Origin: Flavobacterium sp. H122
GTDB lineage: Bacteria; Bacteroidota; Bacteroidia; Flavobacteriales; Flavobacteriaceae
Length of the DNA: 64,000 nt
Direction: 5' to 3'
NCBI RefSeq assembly: GCF_004959765.1
Contig: NZ_SJZD01000007.1
Coordinates: forward strand, 1 to 64,000
In this document: positions 8,791-17,244 of the stretch, piece by piece
How the letters are laid out: each line of letters begins with the position of its first letter
Numbering within the stretch: the stretch's first letter is position 1
Notes under the pieces: generated by a model
The model's input: the letters and a program-made list of their open reading frames with translations, nothing else
What the model was told of the DNA's origin: nothing
Database searches by the model: none
Program-made: the position numbers and the translations under genes

Positions 8791-9681
8791 TTAGTGGATA
8801 TATAGAGTTTCCTTTTTCAGAGTGATGAAATTCAAAGTACCGTCCATCATTCCTGGAATCACCAATCTATTTCTAAATACAGTGAAATCAGCCGGACCAC
8901 TGATAAGTTCAGGAATTTTAACAACTGACAATTTATTATCAGACAATGACATTGTTGCCACTATACCTTTTTTCTCAAAATCCATCCAGTTGGTAAAATA
9001 CAGCATCCCGTCATAAACATAAATGCCATCATAATAACCCTCTATTGGAGTTATTTGATTGAACTTATTAGTCTTCAAATCAACATATCCCACTAAACCG
9101 TTAGAATTACCATTTGTACCAAATCCGTTTACATATAACCTGGAAGCAGATTTATCAACATACAAACCATTAGTCCCCGGAATCTCTTTGTCTATCGTGT
9201 AGGGTTCAAACGTTTTTGTTGTCAGATTTACTTTATAGATTTTGTTTGTATCTGTAGCTGAAACATACAATGTATTTTTATCCCATATTGCAATATCATT
9301 TAAAAAATAAGTCTGAGCACTAAAATCAATTTCATACAGCTTATTACCTGTTTTCAAATCAAAAGCCAGCAATTTATCGATATCATTAACAAACAAAGTA
9401 TTCTCCTCTATCGCCAGACCTTTAGGAGCATTAAGCGTTTCTCTGATAAAATAAGGATTCACCACTTTACCATCTTTATCCAACTGTATTATTTTTCCAT
9501 CACCATCCTTATCAAAAGGTTTTAATGTCAATCCAATATCAGCCACATAAAGAAATTCACCATCACTAACCACACTTTCAATATGGTTAAACCCTTGTAC
9601 TTTTTTAAAATCCTGAGCATTAACTACAGTAAATCCTAACAAAGTGATTAAAACTGTGCAAATTTTCGTCATTTTTTTCAT
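8791..9681 (-). CDS. Secreted beta-propeller protein (SMP-30/NHL-like)
   Basis: A 296-residue protein with a signal peptide ending VVNAQ (about residue 23), then repeating blades such as YVADIGL, LFVNDIDKLLAFD, LYVSATDTNKIYKVN, LYVNGFGTNGN and LYFTNWMDF, which suggest a six-bladed propeller like SMP-30/gluconolactonase or NHL proteins. An acidic DKDGDGKI segment could bind calcium. The substrate is unknown. It lies downstream of the TetR gene on the same strand, and a palindrome matching the one before tetR sits in front of it (9732-9747), so it is probably a target of that repressor. Confidence 0.78.
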   Translation of the reverse strand: MKKMTKICTVLITLLGFTVVNAQDFKKVQGFNHIESVVSDGEFLYVADIGLTLKPFDKDGDGKIIQLDKDGKVVNPYFIRETLNAPKGLAIEENTLFVNDIDKLLAFDLKTGNKLYEIDFSAQTYFLNDIAIWDKNTLYVSATDTNKIYKVNLTTKTFEPYTIDKEIPGTNGLYVDKSASRLYVNGFGTNGNSNGLVGYVDLKTNKFNQITPIEGYYDGIYVYDGMLYFTNWMDFEKKGIVATMSLSDNKLSVVKIPELISGPADFTVFRNRLVIPGMMDGTLNFITLKKETLYIH

Positions 9682-9731
9682 TACTTTTTTGTTTAATTAA
9701 TTTTTAAATTGGGGCATATTCATTTTCAAAA

Positions 9732-9747
9732 TATACCATTCGGTATA
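9732..9747. promoter_or_regulatory. Candidate TetR operator before the propeller gene
   Basis: TATACC-ATTC-GGTATA is an inverted repeat of the form ATACC-N4-GGTAT. The same half-sites with the same spacing occur at 10399-10412 in front of tetR. It lies 51 bp upstream of the propeller start at 9681. Assignment to the neighbouring TetR protein is inference from the shared motif. Confidence 0.65.
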
Positions 9748-9772
9748 TTTTTGTAAAAATTTTTTTACAATT

Positions 9773-10363
9773 TTAATTTTTTACTGATAAAATAAAACGT
9801 TCCAAATAATCCATTGACAGATTCATCGAAGCCATTTTTCTGGTCACTTTTGCCTGTATAATTCCTCCCTGCATTATTGAAATAAAAACAGACACAAACT
9901 CATTAATGTTGATATCCGATTTTACTTCTCCTTTTTGTATTCCATTATACAGATGATTTTCCAAAGTTCCTCTCCAAAAATTATACGCTTCTTCAACCCT
10001 GGCTCTCAGTTCAGGATGAGTATCGTCAGCCTCGGTTGATGTATTTGTTACAGGACATCCGGAAATCAAAATAGGGTTAGTTAAAAAATTACGGTAGGTT
10101 TCAGGATAAACCAAGAGTTTTTCAATCACTGATTCCCTTACTTCCATTTTGCCTCTGATATAAGACACAAGTCTTTCGAAATTATAGTCAAAAGCTGCCA
10201 AAGCTACCTCATCTTTATTTTCAAAATTTCCATAAATACTTCCCTTTGTCAAGCCTGTTGCCACAATCAAATCGTTAATAGATGTACCTGCATACCCTTT
10301 TGCATTAAACAAAGGGGCGGTTTTTTCTATTATATATTGTTTTGTTCTATCTGCTTTTGACAT
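9773..10363 (-). CDS. TetR/AcrR family transcriptional repressor
   Basis: Starting at the ATG at 10363 gives 196 residues beginning MSKADRTKQYIIEKTAPLF. A longer frame from 10441 would add a hydrophobic stretch with no family counterpart and would cover the promoter and operator. The N-terminal helix-turn-helix (about residues 10-55) includes the typical GYAGTSINDLIVATGLTKGSIYGNFENKDE. The C-terminal ligand domain carries LISGCPVTNTSTEADD, a pattern common in this AcrR subgroup. A TATATTTG -7 element at 10385-10392 and a palindrome at 10399-10412 lie just upstream, consistent with autorepression. The likely second target is the propeller gene. Ligand unknown. Confidence 0.88.
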   Translation of the reverse strand: MSKADRTKQYIIEKTAPLFNAKGYAGTSINDLIVATGLTKGSIYGNFENKDEVALAAFDYNFERLVSYIRGKMEVRESVIEKLLVYPETYRNFLTNPILISGCPVTNTSTEADDTHPELRARVEEAYNFWRGTLENHLYNGIQKGEVKSDININEFVSVFISIMQGGIIQAKVTRKMASMNLSMDYLERFILSVKN

Positions 10364-10398
10364 AGTAACTGACTCATTTTGATGCAAATATATAAAAA

Positions 10399-10412
10399 AT
10401 ACCAATTGGTAT
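10399..10412. promoter_or_regulatory. Candidate TetR operator inside the tetR promoter
   Basis: The perfect palindrome ATACC-AATT-GGTAT lies immediately upstream of a minus-strand -7 element TATATTTG (10385-10392). A CAAA (TTTG on the minus strand) at 10418-10421 could be a distant -33 element with a 25-bp spacer, which would put the operator inside the spacer. It matches the site at 9732-9747. Confidence 0.7.
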
Positions 10413-10429
10413 AAAAGCAAAACAAAAAA

Positions 10430-10465
10430 AAACAGCTGCAAAGTACAAGAACTTCACAGCTGTTT
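10430..10465 (-). terminator. Intrinsic terminator after the BNR-repeat protein gene
   Basis: A long hairpin with outer stem AAACAGCTG / CAGCTGTTT and inner AAGT/ACTT pairing is followed on the minus strand by a run of T. It lies just downstream of the stop at 10487 and isolates that gene from tetR. Confidence 0.85.
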
Positions 10466-10486
10466 AAAATAACATTTTTAAAAAAA

Positions 10487-13400
10487 TCAGGCTTTTAAAA
10501 ATTCATCAAAAGATTTTACATTAAAAGTAATCTGATTTTTTTCAGCTTTAGCTTTTAAATTTTGATAATATTTAGACTGCAACATTAAAAAATCATCTTG
10601 TGTTCCTTTAAACAACACCTTAATACTTTCTAAATTTTCCAATTGTGAGGAAGAGGGAGCATTAAATCCACCAGCAATGGCAGCATATAACTCGGTTAAC
10701 TTTTCTCTTAATTGTGGTTCAGCTGCTCCAACATAATTATCACCAGTAGTTACAACCATTTTTTCTTTCAATTTTTGGAAAGCATCTTTTATTTTTGATC
10801 CTTCTTTAGAAAAAGTTTTATCTTTTTCAATGATTTTTTCAATGATACTTATATTCTCGTCAATCTGATAAACTGAATAAGCCAATTTCTCGTTCATATC
10901 AAATAATTCCTTCGAAGTAAATTGATATTTATCTCTATCAGCTAAAGAAATTGGACTTGAAGCATCATTTTCAATTTTTATCGAATGGGTAAAAATATCT
11001 TTACCTTTCGTCAGCACAACTTTATAATTACCTGCTTTAGCTCTTGGCGAACTAAATCCTCCAAATGAAAAGGTCTTTCCTTTTGCTATTTTAGGGAATT
11101 TAGTCAAATAATTCCATGTTACAATATTTATTCCTTTTTGTTTACCGGGAGTTAAAGAAGTCACTTTATTTCCTTGTTCATCTTGAATTTCAAGCTCCAT
11201 CTTACCTAATGTATGTCTTTTATTCAGATAATAAACAATCTGTGCATCTGAAGAAGGATTATCACCAACAAACTCAAGTTCTGTAGCAGTTGTTCCAAAG
11301 CTTGATTTTTCTTTCATTATCCCTGGTTTGGTTTCAAAAAAATGAACATTTTTCTCCAATACCTCTTGTTTTATTTGCCTTAAAACTGAAATATCATCTA
11401 AAATTATAATTCCGCGACCATGTGTCCCCATTACTAAATCATTGGTTATTGGATGCAAATCCATATAATGAACAGCAACTGACGGCATGTTGTTTGTAAA
11501 TTTTGACCAATTTTCACCTCCGTCAATTGTAATATACAAACCTTTTTCTGTACCCAAGAATAATAAATTTTCATTTTTATAATCTTCTTGAATATTTCGC
11601 ACAATCCCATCTACATCTTTAGATATGACAGACTTCCATGTTTGTCCAAAATCAGTTGTTTTATAAGTATATGAGGTGTAATCGTTTTTTGCGTGTCCTT
11701 CAAAAACAGCATAAGCAGTACCTTCATTAAAAACACTTGATTCTATATGGTAGCACCATGTATTTTGAGGCAATCCTTTTATATTGGCAACTGTATTTTT
11801 CCAGGTTTTACCACCATCGCGGGTTACTTGTACATTTCCGTCATCAGTACCAGCCCAAATCACTTTTTCATTTAAAGGTGATTCAGCTATAGTAAAAATA
11901 GTACAGTGATTTTCTGCTCCTGAATTGTCTTTGGATAGTCCACCTGAATTTTCCTGATTTTGTTTTAGTTTATCATTTGTAGTTAAGTCAGGTGAGATTT
12001 TAACCCAAGTTCGCCCCATATCTTCAGATTTATGAACAAACTGACTTCCCATATAGAATCTGTCCGGTTGTTTTTTACTAACAGCCATAGGAGCATTCCA
12101 GTTAAACCTTAATTTCGGATCTCCTTTTACAGGTAAAGGCTGTATAGTCATCAGCTCTTGTGAATCAACATTATACCGCCAAACATTTTCGGCTCCCTGC
12201 ATTTCGCTGTAAATTATATTTTTAGTTGGGTGCTTTAAAACTCTAAAACCATCTCCCTGCCCAATTCTTGTCCAATCTCTTGCTTCCACTCCACCCGGAC
12301 TGCTGACTGGTCCATACCAAGAACCATTATCCTGTAATCCGCCATATACATTGTATGGAACCTTTTCATCAATGCTAACATGATAAAATTGAGAGACAGG
12401 TATATTACTGACCATTTCCATTGTTTCTCCTAAATCCCAGCTGCGGTAAACGCCTCCATCAGTTCCACAATATATTCTGTCGTTATCCTGGATATCAAAA
12501 ACAATGTCATGAATATCAGCATGCATATATCCCAGACTTTTAAAAGTTTTACCACCGTCACGGCTTATAGAACCAGTCAGTCCCCCTTTAACAACCACAT
12601 CAGGGTTTTTAGGATGAACCACAATTCTTGAAAAATAAAAAGGACGCACAACAAGACCAAAATCCGCATTGAGATGCTTCCAAGAATTACCCGCATCATC
12701 TGAACGATATAATCCGTTAAGCTCAGGCTTTTCTGTTTCTAAAACTGAATATAAAATATTTGAATTAGATGGGGCAACAGCAATTGCAATTCGTCCTAAT
12801 TTCCCTTGCGGAAATCCATTATGAATTTTACTCCATGTTTTCCCTCTATCAGCAGATTTATACAAAGCTGATTGTGTTCCTCCGGAACTAAAAGACCATC
12901 CAGAGCGTCTGAACTCCCAAAAAGAAGCGTACATGATGTTTTCATTATTCGGATCTAAAATTAAATCCGAACAACCCGTTTTAGCATCTATATAAAACAT
13001 CTTTTCCCAGGTTACGCCTCCATCAGTTGTCCTGTAAACCCCTCTCTCATCGCTATCACCCCATAACGCACCTAAAACTCCAACCCATACTTCATTACTA
13101 TTTTTAGGATTAACAACAATAGAACTGATTCTGTCAGATTTAGGCAAACCCATATTTTTCCAATTCTGACCTCCATCAACAGATTTGTAGATTCCGTCTC
13201 CCATGGATACACTGTTTCTCGTCCATGTTTCTCCTGTTCCAACCCAAATTACCTGATCTGGGTTATTTGGATCTAAAGTTACACAACCAATAGACTGTAT
13301 ATGTTCATCAAAAATAGATTTAAACGTGGCCCCTCCATCCATACTTTTCCAAACACCTCCTCCAGCTGTACCGGTATAAACAACTTTATTATTTGTTGGA

Positions 13401-13567
13401 TGTGTCTGCAAGTCAGTTATACGTCCGCTCATAAGAGCAGGCCCTATATGTCTGGCTTTCATGTCTCCAAACATTTCTTTTCCTTTTAAAACAATTTTAT
13501 CCTGCGCATTAATGCTTAGCGATAAAAAAAGGATTGATATTATATAAAATCTTTTTACTGTTTCCAT
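10487..13567 (-). CDS. Large secreted BNR/VPS10-type beta-propeller protein
   Basis: A 1026-residue exported protein with signal peptide ending LSINAQ. The first about 720 residues are tandem propeller blades rich in the Asp-box pattern S-DGG-TWK (for example KSMDGGATFKS, KSVDGGQNWKN, RTTDGGVTWEK, TIDGGENWSK), as in sialidase- and sortilin-like folds. The C-terminal about 300 residues are a separate region with a possible beta-sandwich and a helical tail. Such proteins are often labelled glycosyl hydrolase, but I see no catalytic residues that justify an activity. I do not see a type IX sorting domain at the C-terminus. It has its own terminator (10430-10465) and is probably a surface or periplasmic binding protein. 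Confidence 0.85.
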   Translation of the reverse strand: METVKRFYIISILFLSLSINAQDKIVLKGKEMFGDMKARHIGPALMSGRITDLQTHPTNNKVVYTGTAGGGVWKSMDGGATFKSIFDEHIQSIGCVTLDPNNPDQVIWVGTGETWTRNSVSMGDGIYKSVDGGQNWKNMGLPKSDRISSIVVNPKNSNEVWVGVLGALWGDSDERGVYRTTDGGVTWEKMFYIDAKTGCSDLILDPNNENIMYASFWEFRRSGWSFSSGGTQSALYKSADRGKTWSKIHNGFPQGKLGRIAIAVAPSNSNILYSVLETEKPELNGLYRSDDAGNSWKHLNADFGLVVRPFYFSRIVVHPKNPDVVVKGGLTGSISRDGGKTFKSLGYMHADIHDIVFDIQDNDRIYCGTDGGVYRSWDLGETMEMVSNIPVSQFYHVSIDEKVPYNVYGGLQDNGSWYGPVSSPGGVEARDWTRIGQGDGFRVLKHPTKNIIYSEMQGAENVWRYNVDSQELMTIQPLPVKGDPKLRFNWNAPMAVSKKQPDRFYMGSQFVHKSEDMGRTWVKISPDLTTNDKLKQNQENSGGLSKDNSGAENHCTIFTIAESPLNEKVIWAGTDDGNVQVTRDGGKTWKNTVANIKGLPQNTWCYHIESSVFNEGTAYAVFEGHAKNDYTSYTYKTTDFGQTWKSVISKDVDGIVRNIQEDYKNENLLFLGTEKGLYITIDGGENWSKFTNNMPSVAVHYMDLHPITNDLVMGTHGRGIIILDDISVLRQIKQEVLEKNVHFFETKPGIMKEKSSFGTTATELEFVGDNPSSDAQIVYYLNKRHTLGKMELEIQDEQGNKVTSLTPGKQKGINIVTWNYLTKFPKIAKGKTFSFGGFSSPRAKAGNYKVVLTKGKDIFTHSIKIENDASSPISLADRDKYQFTSKELFDMNEKLAYSVYQIDENISIIEKIIEKDKTFSKEGSKIKDAFQKLKEKMVVTTGDNYVGAAEPQLREKLTELYAAIAGGFNAPSSSQLENLESIKVLFKGTQDDFLMLQSKYYQNLKAKAEKNQITFNVKSFDEFLKA

Positions 13568-13588
13568 TTTTCAAGTTTCCTTATATAA

Positions 13589-13613
13589 AAAATCCTCATA
13601 TAGTGAGGATTTT
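13589..13613 (-). terminator. Intrinsic terminator after the LolA-like gene
   Basis: A 10-bp stem AAAATCCTCA / TGAGGATTTT with a 5-nt loop lies between the stop at 13630 and the start of the next minus-strand gene at 13567. The A/T-rich stem ends could serve both strands. Confidence 0.75.
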
Positions 13614-13629
13614 AAAATTAGTTAATTAG

Positions 13630-14358
13630 TTAATTTACTGGAAAAGCAAATTCTTTATCTTCAACAACAGGATTTAACGTAATTTTTTTAACTTTCATAT
13701 CAGAACCAAACTGATTGATTGAGAAAGGAAAATACAACCCCTCAACCTCTTGATAGTCACTCATTTTAGAAACAGACTTCTGTCCTTTCATTGGGCCTTG
13801 TTTTATTTCTGTTTCAGTAACGATAGGTAAAAAGTTTTCTGTATCAAAGTAGTAGAAAGTCTCATCAGCTGTTGAAACACCACCAATTTTAATAGGTTTT
13901 TTTGATAATTTAATCTTAAAACATTCTGTTCCCTCTTTAGTTTCTTTTCCAAGAAACTCAACTTTATACCCTTTTGATTTATAATCCAATAATGCATCTG
14001 GAAAATCCTGATTGCTTAGTTTTGCATTTTCATTAGCTTCTGCATCTAATTTTTCTGCTTTTTGTGTCATCATGTTTGTAGACCACATTTGAATTCCATC
14101 AGATGCCATCTGCTTAATTTCTTTTCCCTGTACATTAACCACAACATACATTTTCCCTCCTTTTAAAGTTACTACATTGACAGGAATTTCCATCCCTCCA
14201 TAATTAGCAACCATTTCCATTCTAAGCCCTTTAAGTGAATTTAATTTTTCAGTTCCCCCAACTGTTTTAACGTAGTTATTAATTACCTCGTCTGCAGATT
14301 GTGCATAAGCAGCAAATGTCCCTAATAAGGCCACTGCCACAATTTTTAAAATTTTCAT
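13630..14358 (-). CDS. Periplasmic LolA-like outer-membrane lipoprotein-sorting family protein
   Basis: A 242-residue protein with a signal peptide ending AAYAQ (about residue 20). The mature part resembles the LolA/LolB-like fold seen in Bacteroidetes: an ADEVINNYVKTVGGTEKLNSLKGLRMEM opening, then long beta strands with a conserved DGIQMWSTNMMTQKAEKL stretch and a C-terminal KKITLNPVVEDKEFAFP. Proteins of this type are thought to bind lipid or lipoprotein in the periplasm; a few occur next to zinc peptidases. It is not classical LolA. It sits upstream of the BNR-repeat gene on the same strand, with a terminator between them, so regulation is probably separate. Confidence 0.75.
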   Translation of the reverse strand: MKILKIVAVALLGTFAAYAQSADEVINNYVKTVGGTEKLNSLKGLRMEMVANYGGMEIPVNVVTLKGGKMYVVVNVQGKEIKQMASDGIQMWSTNMMTQKAEKLDAEANENAKLSNQDFPDALLDYKSKGYKVEFLGKETKEGTECFKIKLSKKPIKIGGVSTADETFYYFDTENFLPIVTETEIKQGPMKGQKSVSKMSDYQEVEGLYFPFSINQFGSDMKVKKITLNPVVEDKEFAFPVN

Positions 14359-14412
14359 AGTTAAGTTTTTTGATATATGTATATGTTATGTTTTTTTTGT
14401 TACACATAATTA

Positions 14413-14455
14413 ATAAAAAAGCGGATCAAAATTAAAATCAATTTTGCATCCGCTT
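14413..14455 (-). terminator. Strong intrinsic terminator downstream of the S8 protease cluster
   Basis: A roughly 15-bp stem, AAGCGGATCAAAATT against AATTTTGCATCCGCTT with one bulged base, runs into a T-rich tract on the minus strand. It lies about 300 bp after the stop of the S8 protease gene at 14751. Confidence 0.8.
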
Positions 14456-14750
14456 AATATTAGAAACAACTCTAAAAATTAACCCTTTAGATGACCGGGT
14501 TGCACCGGAAGTGCCAGGATGTATTTCATCACTCCAATAGTCAGATTTCAAAACACCTGACAATCAATAGCAACCAGCTAGCTCCGTTAATCCAACTTTC
14601 TTTAAGCCAGATTCTCTGCTTATCGTTATAAGAGTTGAATTTTGATACTAAAAAGACTCATCAAATGAATAAATAATTTCCTAAAACTGAAATGGAAATT
14701 ATTGATATAATTTCTCTTACTTATGGCAATGTTTTTCCCTAATCACTTTT
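14456..14750. other. Gene-free stretch between S8 protease stop and terminator
   Basis: About 295 bp without a credible ORF on either strand. If the terminator at 14413-14455 ends the protease transcript, this becomes an unusually long 3' untranslated region. The middle part (about 14490-14600) is less AT-rich than normal intergenic DNA here, so a small RNA or the remains of a gene are possible. I see no tRNA-like or riboswitch-like fold. Confidence 0.4.
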
Positions 14751-16424
14751 TTATGTAATAATTTTCCCCGGATTCACATAACCGTTACCTGCTCTGAAAA
14801 CTTCCAAATGATCGTTTTTAAGAGAAAAAGGCTCGCAGGTTTCAAACAATTTTTTACGTATCTGCTTTATATTAAAATCCGGATTCTTTTCGAGGATTTT
14901 AACAATTAATGAAGCCACGTAAGGCGCAGCCATACTGCTGCCGCTTTTAGAACAAAGCTTATCCGCCGCTCTGACGTCTCTACTTGACGAAGAACAGGAA
15001 GATTTTATTTTATAACCCGGCGCTATGACCTCCGGTTTCATCCTTCCGTCTATTGTAGGGCCTGAACTGCTGAATGACAAAATACTTCTTTCTTTTTCTG
15101 TTTGATTGTAAGCCCCTACAACAATACTGTATTTTGAATTACAAATAGAATTGGTTGTATGTGTGGTTTTTACCATTTTCGGAAGAAAAATAGACTGTCC
15201 TTTGTCATCCCTTTCGATATAGCAGTGAAAACGTCCGTTTGCTGTTTTCACTCCGTGCAGCTGCACAATCCAGAATTTAGAATTCTGTTTTCCGTTTATA
15301 AGAATATTGATATGGTTTTTCCCTGTATTAGGTTCATTTTTACGATGAAGGCAAATTCCAACCTCTTCATTATTCTTGACAATCATTTCATCTTTAAAAG
15401 GAATTGATTTCAGCAAAACATTTTTATTTTCATCAATAACCGTAACACTCATAATATCATTCCCGTCATACCAGATTTCCAATTCATTTGGAGTGAAATC
15501 ATTTTTTTTAAAAAACCAGGGAATATCTATTGTCTCATTTTGTTTTATATCTCCAAAAGTATGAGCCTTGGCCTGAAAATAATTCCCGGTACTTTGCACA
15601 ATTGCTGTCCCTTTCCTGCGGGTCAGGATTGCATCTATAGCCTGCTCAACTAATGTTTGTCCGGTATGTGCATCTCCGTGCCCGCCCAGACTCATATTAA
15701 TTACAACAGGTCTATTACCTGCCTCCCTTAAAATAAAATCAAGTCCTTCAACTAATTTTACTGAATCACCAAGTGACAAATTGGAACCGTTAACTAAATT
15801 ACTCCCCATATCCACAGCAATTACAGGACTGTTTGAGGCAAAACCTTTTTCGGACACTTTACCGTTGCTGCAGGCTATACCAAGCACATGTGTACCATGA
15901 GTGCCTATTCCAAATAAATCAGACTGACCAGGATGGTATCCTAATTTTCTAAACGGAAATTGTTCCTGTAATACGTCATTTATTTGAGAACCCGATATCA
16001 TTTTCCCATAACCGTACTTATTCCCGTCAAACCTTCCTGACTGCGTCCATATTTTTTCAAATCTGGTTTTACCGTTATCAATAAAATCCTGGTGGGTAAA
16101 ATCAAATCCGAAATCAATCAATCCAAAAACAACATTTGACGGTTGTTTATTGGATACACTATGCCGGGTTTCCACATAATAAGCCTGGTTTTCCTGTTCG
16201 AAATCATCAGCAGGAATAACTCTGGGAGCTTTTACACTTTTAACTTCAAGACTGGCGTAAACCGACCCTAAATTTTCCCTCAAAACCCTACAGCTAATAA
16301 TATCTCCAAACTGTGAAACCACTTTACAGTTTTTGGGATATTTTTTTTCATTGGTCAATCGTATCAACAATGAAAGCTCTTCCTTTGGGTTTCCCTGCAA
16401 TATTATTTTAAGTCTGGGATCCAT
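14751..16424 (-). CDS. S8 (subtilisin-like) serine protease without signal peptide
   Basis: A 557-residue protease with the full catalytic triad: Asp 104 in GLIDFGFDF, His 176 in GTHGTHV, Ser 497 in SGSSMAAP, and an oxyanion Asn 281. Residues about 1-90 form a small alpha/beta prodomain-like segment (VVSQFGDIISCRV) and 295-420 an inserted beta domain. There is no signal peptide, so it is cytoplasmic or exported by an unusual route. It is the last gene of a five-gene cluster, starting 3 bp after the coiled-coil gene, which suggests tight co-expression. The unknown proteins upstream are candidate substrates or partners (inference). The protease family assignment is secure, its role is not. Confidence 0.9.
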   Translation of the reverse strand: MDPRLKIILQGNPKEELSLLIRLTNEKKYPKNCKVVSQFGDIISCRVLRENLGSVYASLEVKSVKAPRVIPADDFEQENQAYYVETRHSVSNKQPSNVVFGLIDFGFDFTHQDFIDNGKTRFEKIWTQSGRFDGNKYGYGKMISGSQINDVLQEQFPFRKLGYHPGQSDLFGIGTHGTHVLGIACSNGKVSEKGFASNSPVIAVDMGSNLVNGSNLSLGDSVKLVEGLDFILREAGNRPVVINMSLGGHGDAHTGQTLVEQAIDAILTRRKGTAIVQSTGNYFQAKAHTFGDIKQNETIDIPWFFKKNDFTPNELEIWYDGNDIMSVTVIDENKNVLLKSIPFKDEMIVKNNEEVGICLHRKNEPNTGKNHINILINGKQNSKFWIVQLHGVKTANGRFHCYIERDDKGQSIFLPKMVKTTHTTNSICNSKYSIVVGAYNQTEKERSILSFSSSGPTIDGRMKPEVIAPGYKIKSSCSSSSRDVRAADKLCSKSGSSMAAPYVASLIVKILEKNPDFNIKQIRKKLFETCEPFSLKNDHLEVFRAGNGYVNPGKIIT

Positions 16425-16427
16425 AAA

Positions 16428-17186
16428 CTATTTTTTAGGAGTTGTTTTGGTAATAGTTTTGGGATCTGTTTCAATTAAAGATTCCGGCGTTGTTACTGCC
16501 GGCGTTTCTGTTGTTGAAACTAATTCTCTTTCAATCCTTTCGAGCTCATGTTTTAAATATGAAACTTTAGATTCAATACCTAATACAACATTGACCAGTA
16601 AATATGTATTTAATTGGCTTATTGATTTAGACTTATTCAACAAATCAATACAATTGTCCAATAATTTTTCGGTTTCAATCAATTTTTCCAAGTATTCAAA
16701 CGTTTTAACGTCTTCTTCTTTTAATTGATTCAACACTTTACTATTCAAAATAATCTGAAAATCACTTTTTACACTCGCAAGATTTTCAATTTGCTTCTCT
16801 ATATAAATTGGAAACACATCATTATTGATTTCTTCTGTTAATCTGATTATTTCAGTATCTTTTTCAGTCTGACAATTAACCGATACATTTTCTTTAATAG
16901 CCTTAACTACAATTCCTTCAATCTTTTTTTCAAGTGCAGATGCGTCATATTTACATGTCAATGTACCTGCAGGCGGTGTAGGTGTTGAAGTGCTTCCGCC
17001 GGTAATTGCAGTAGTTCCAAGATTTTTAGCTTCATTCTCTATAATCAAATAACTCAACACAGGATTAGATGAAACCATCCCTGACATAAGAGCCATATTT
17101 TGAAGTTTTTGAGTATCAGCCACATTATATTTTTCAGCACTGCTTTTTGCGAAAAAAAAGCTGAACATTAAATTCATTGGATTCAT
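16428..17186 (-). CDS. Coiled-coil protein of unknown function in the S8 protease cluster
   Basis: A 252-residue protein: an N-terminal about 60 residues rich in Met, Phe, Ser and Ala (MNPMNLMFSFFFAKSSAEKYN), a Gly/Ser/Thr/Pro linker (GGSTSTPTPPAG at about 60-72), a long helical, probably coiled-coil region 80-225, and a low-complexity Thr/Pro/Lys tail. Two cysteines are present. There is no normal signal peptide. It ends 3 bp before the S8 protease start, so the two are almost certainly translated from one mRNA. An intrinsic terminator (17209-17241) lies between it and the next gene upstream, so it may have its own promoter or rely on read-through. I do not recognise the family. Confidence 0.75.
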   Translation of the reverse strand: MNPMNLMFSFFFAKSSAEKYNVADTQKLQNMALMSGMVSSNPVLSYLIIENEAKNLGTTAITGGSTSTPTPPAGTLTCKYDASALEKKIEGIVVKAIKENVSVNCQTEKDTEIIRLTEEINNDVFPIYIEKQIENLASVKSDFQIILNSKVLNQLKEEDVKTFEYLEKLIETEKLLDNCIDLLNKSKSISQLNTYLLVNVVLGIESKVSYLKHELERIERELVSTTETPAVTTPESLIETDPKTITKTTPKK

Positions 17187-17208
17187 AATCTGTAGTTTTA
17201 AAATTAGA

Positions 17209-17241
17209 AAAAAGGACAGTAAAGGATTTACTGTCCTTTTT
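17209..17241 (-). terminator. Intrinsic terminator inside the S8 protease cluster
   Basis: A stem of about 15 bp (AAAAAGGACAGTAAA / TTTACTGTCCTTTTT, 3-nt loop) with A/T runs on both sides lies between the Met/Leu-tract gene and the coiled-coil gene. It could reduce expression of the two downstream genes. Confidence 0.85.
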
Positions 17242-17244
17242 TTA

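Noticed and set aside
10364-10441. Longer N-terminus for the TetR protein
   Set aside because: It would cover the -7 element and operator, and adds a hydrophobic stretch not found in TetR proteins.
10487-13567. Active sialidase or glycosyl hydrolase
   Set aside because: Asp-box blades are clear, but I find no catalytic residue set that supports an enzyme activity.
14490-14600. Possible riboswitch or tRNA remnant
   Set aside because: I could not form a convincing fold or match any known aptamer core.
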